The notes beneath the pieces were generated by a model that worked only from the letters and a program-made list of their open reading frames with translations, ran no database searches and was not told the origin of the DNA. Below, piece by piece: positions 11,447-13,177 of a stretch of DNA of 13,177 nucleotides. A program made the translations under genes and the position numbers. The stretch is taken from NCBI GenBank assembly GCA_018780025.1, contig JADMKH010000196.1, positions 1 through 13,177 on the forward strand. The letters are read 5' to 3'. Within the stretch, counting starts at the first letter, position 1. Every line of letters starts with the position of its first letter. Source of the DNA: Thiobacillus sp. Lineage in GTDB: Bacteria > Pseudomonadota > Gammaproteobacteria > Burkholderiales > Thiobacillaceae.

Positions 11447-13177
11447 CTAGGTCAGCTTCCAGATTTCGGCGTTGTATTCCTGCATGGTGCGATCGGTTGA
11501 AAAAAACCCGCTCGACGCCGTGTTGAGGATGCTCATGCGCGTCCAGTTCTGCTTGTCCTGCCAGGCCTGAGACACCCGCTGCTGTGCGTCGACATAGCTG
11601 CGGAAATCGGCCAGCACCATCCAGGGGTCGCGCGGATTCAGGAGCGCTTCCAGAAGCATGTCGAATATCCCCGGCTCGCACGGGTTGAAGTGGCCGGATG
11701 CCAGGAGGTCGATCACCTCGCGCAGCGACGGATCGTTTTCCACGTAAGACAGCGGCTGATAGTTCGGGCGCAAGGCCTCAACCTCTTCTGCCCGCAGCCC
11801 GAACAGAAAGAAATTGTCCGCGCCCACCGCGTCGAGAATTTCGATGTTGGCGCCATCGTAGGTGCCTATTGTGATGGCGCCGTTCATCATGAATTTCATG
11901 TTGCCGGTGCCTGACGCTTCTTTTCCGGCAGTCGATATCTGCTCCGACAGGTCGGTCGCGGGTGCGATGATTTCCATGCTGGTCACCCGGTAGTTGGGCA
12001 GGAAAGCCACCTTGATGCGGCCATCGACCTCGGGATCGTTATTGATCACTTCGGCCACGCTGTTGATCAGCTTGATGATGCGCTTGGCGATGACATAACC
12101 CGGCGCGGCCTTGCCGCCAATCAGCACGCAGCGGTCTGCCCAGCCTTCCAGGCGCCCGTGCTTGACGCGGTTGTAGAGGTGGATCACATGCAACACGTTC
12201 AGAAGTTGGCGCTTGTATTCGTGGATGCGTTTGACCTGGACATCAAACAAGGCGTCCGGATTGAATTCCACGCCGCACTTCACTTTGACCAGTTCGGCAA
12301 GGCGGACTTTGTTAGCCCGTTTAGACGCGTGCCACTGTGCGTGAAATTCGGTATTTTCAAGCGCGGCCAGCGGCTTGAGCTTTTCCAGTTGGGTCAGGTC
12401 GGCAATCCAGGCATCCCCGATCTTGCTGGTAATCAGTGCGCTCATGCCGGGGTTGGCATGCGCCACCCAGCGGCGCGGGGTAACGCCGTTGGTCTTGTTG
12501 TTGAATTTTCCCGGCCACAATTCGACAAAATCCCGGAACAGGCCTTCTTTCAGCAGCCGCGAGTGCAAGGCCGCCACGCCGTTGATCGAGAAACTGCCGA
12601 CGATGGCCAGCCACGCCATGCGCACCTGGCGCACGCTGCCCTCCTCGATGATCGACATGCGCCGCTGGCGATCCATGTTGCCGGGCCATTTCATCGACAC
12701 CTCGCGCAGGAAACGCGCGTTGATCTCGTAAATGATTTCCAGCGGCCGCGGCAGCAGGCGCTCGAACAGCGCGACCGGCCAGCGTTCCAGTGCTTCGGGC
12801 AGCAGCGTGTGGTTAGTGTAGGCCATGCAATGCGAGGTGATGGCCCAGGCCTGGTCCCACACCAGCCGGTGCTCGTCGAGCAGCAAACGCATCAGCTCGG
12901 CCACCGCGATGGTGGGGTGGGTGTCGTTCATCTGGAATACGTTGAGCTCGGCAAATTTCTGCAGATCGCGATTGCCGGCCGAACGCCATTGCCGCAGCGC
13001 ATCCTGCAGGCTGGCCGAGGCCAGAAAATACTGCTGGCGCAGCCGCAGCTCCTTGCCGTTTTCGCTGCTGTCGTTGGGATACAGCACCATCGAGATGTGC
13101 TCGGCGTGGTTTTTTTCCTGCACCGCCTCGGTGTAGCTGCCGGCATTGAATTCGTCGAGGTTGAACTCGTCGGTCGC
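11447..13177 (-). CDS. glgP: Glycogen/alpha-glucan phosphorylase, N-terminal part outside the window
   Basis: Glycogen phosphorylase uses phosphate to release glucose-1-phosphate from glycogen or maltodextrins in the cytoplasm. The frame is open to the right edge, giving 576 visible residues of the usual 800-840, so about a third, including most of the N-terminal domain, is missing. The visible part runs from YTEAVQEKNHAEHIS through MNDTHPTIAVAELMRLL, TNHTLLPEALERWP, NGVTPRRW and VKRIHEYKRQLLN. It then reaches the phosphorylase signature EASGTGNMKFMMNGA, whose Lys (codon 11894-11896) carries PLP. The product ends EIWKLT before TAG. All core motifs are intact. It is not next to other glycogen genes in this window; partners may lie beyond the right edge. 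Confidence 0.96.
   Translation of the reverse strand, partial: ATDEFNLDEFNAGSYTEAVQEKNHAEHISMVLYPNDSSENGKELRLRQQYFLASASLQDALRQWRSAGNRDLQKFAELNVFQMNDTHPTIAVAELMRLLLDEHRLVWDQAWAITSHCMAYTNHTLLPEALERWPVALFERLLPRPLEIIYEINARFLREVSMKWPGNMDRQRRMSIIEEGSVRQVRMAWLAIVGSFSINGVAALHSRLLKEGLFRDFVELWPGKFNNKTNGVTPRRWVAHANPGMSALITSKIGDAWIADLTQLEKLKPLAALENTEFHAQWHASKRANKVRLAELVKVKCGVEFNPDALFDVQVKRIHEYKRQLLNVLHVIHLYNRVKHGRLEGWADRCVLIGGKAAPGYVIAKRIIKLINSVAEVINNDPEVDGRIKVAFLPNYRVTSMEIIAPATDLSEQISTAGKEASGTGNMKFMMNGAITIGTYDGANIEILDAVGADNFFLFGLRAEEVEALRPNYQPLSYVENDPSLREVIDLLASGHFNPCEPGIFDMLLEALLNPRDPWMVLADFRSYVDAQQRVSQAWQDKQNWTRMSILNTASSGFFSTDRTMQEYNAEIWKLT

Overview
The window looks like chromosome from a betaproteobacterium, probably a Nitrosomonadales-type lineage (Thiobacillus / Gallionella / Sulfuricella relatives). 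This is inferred from moderately high GC, strong AAGGAG ribosome sites, the protein families present and the style of the intergenic palindromes; no rRNA or other taxonomic marker is present. No tRNA, rRNA, CRISPR array, transposase or complete mobile element was seen.

Layout. (1) 1-1170: pantothenate pathway, with the 3' part of panC followed by panD, closed by a very strong, probably bidirectional hairpin terminator. (2) 1170-3184: a gene-poor stretch with two palindromic intergenic repeats, a small charged protein on the minus strand with a short coding-like remnant after it, and a lone PAS-domain protein. (3) 3185-7304: a divergent pair. A roughly 1000-residue XRE-HTH / STAND-type ATPase / TPR regulator reads leftward and a class I SAM methyltransferase reads rightward. 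The space between them holds a tandem 12-bp repeat that could be an operator. (4) 7338-9145: a run of small genes on the plus strand: a Trp-rich polytopic membrane protein, an HMA-fold protein without the CxxC metal site, a secreted peptide with two cysteines, a small single-pass membrane peptide with no obvious AUG, and a group 1 truncated hemoglobin. A hairpin precedes every one of these genes. (5) 9266-10750: a cysteine synthase fused to a C-terminal glutaredoxin, possibly from its own promoter. (6) 10773-11144: an unrecognised small protein on the minus strand, convergent with the fusion gene. (7) 11447-13177: the C-terminal two thirds of glycogen phosphorylase (glgP) on the minus strand, running off the right edge.

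How the genes may work together. PanD makes beta-alanine, which PanC joins to pantoate. The XRE-ATPase-TPR protein plausibly controls its own promoter and that of the methyltransferase. The hemoglobin cluster is the best candidate for an undescribed system. It combines an envelope component, a Cys-less HMA adaptor, a small secreted Cys peptide and a heme protein whose distal pocket seems to lack the usual polar residues. A thiol-making and thiol-exchanging fusion enzyme lies directly downstream. A role in gas, sulfide or thiol handling is an inference from content and order only.
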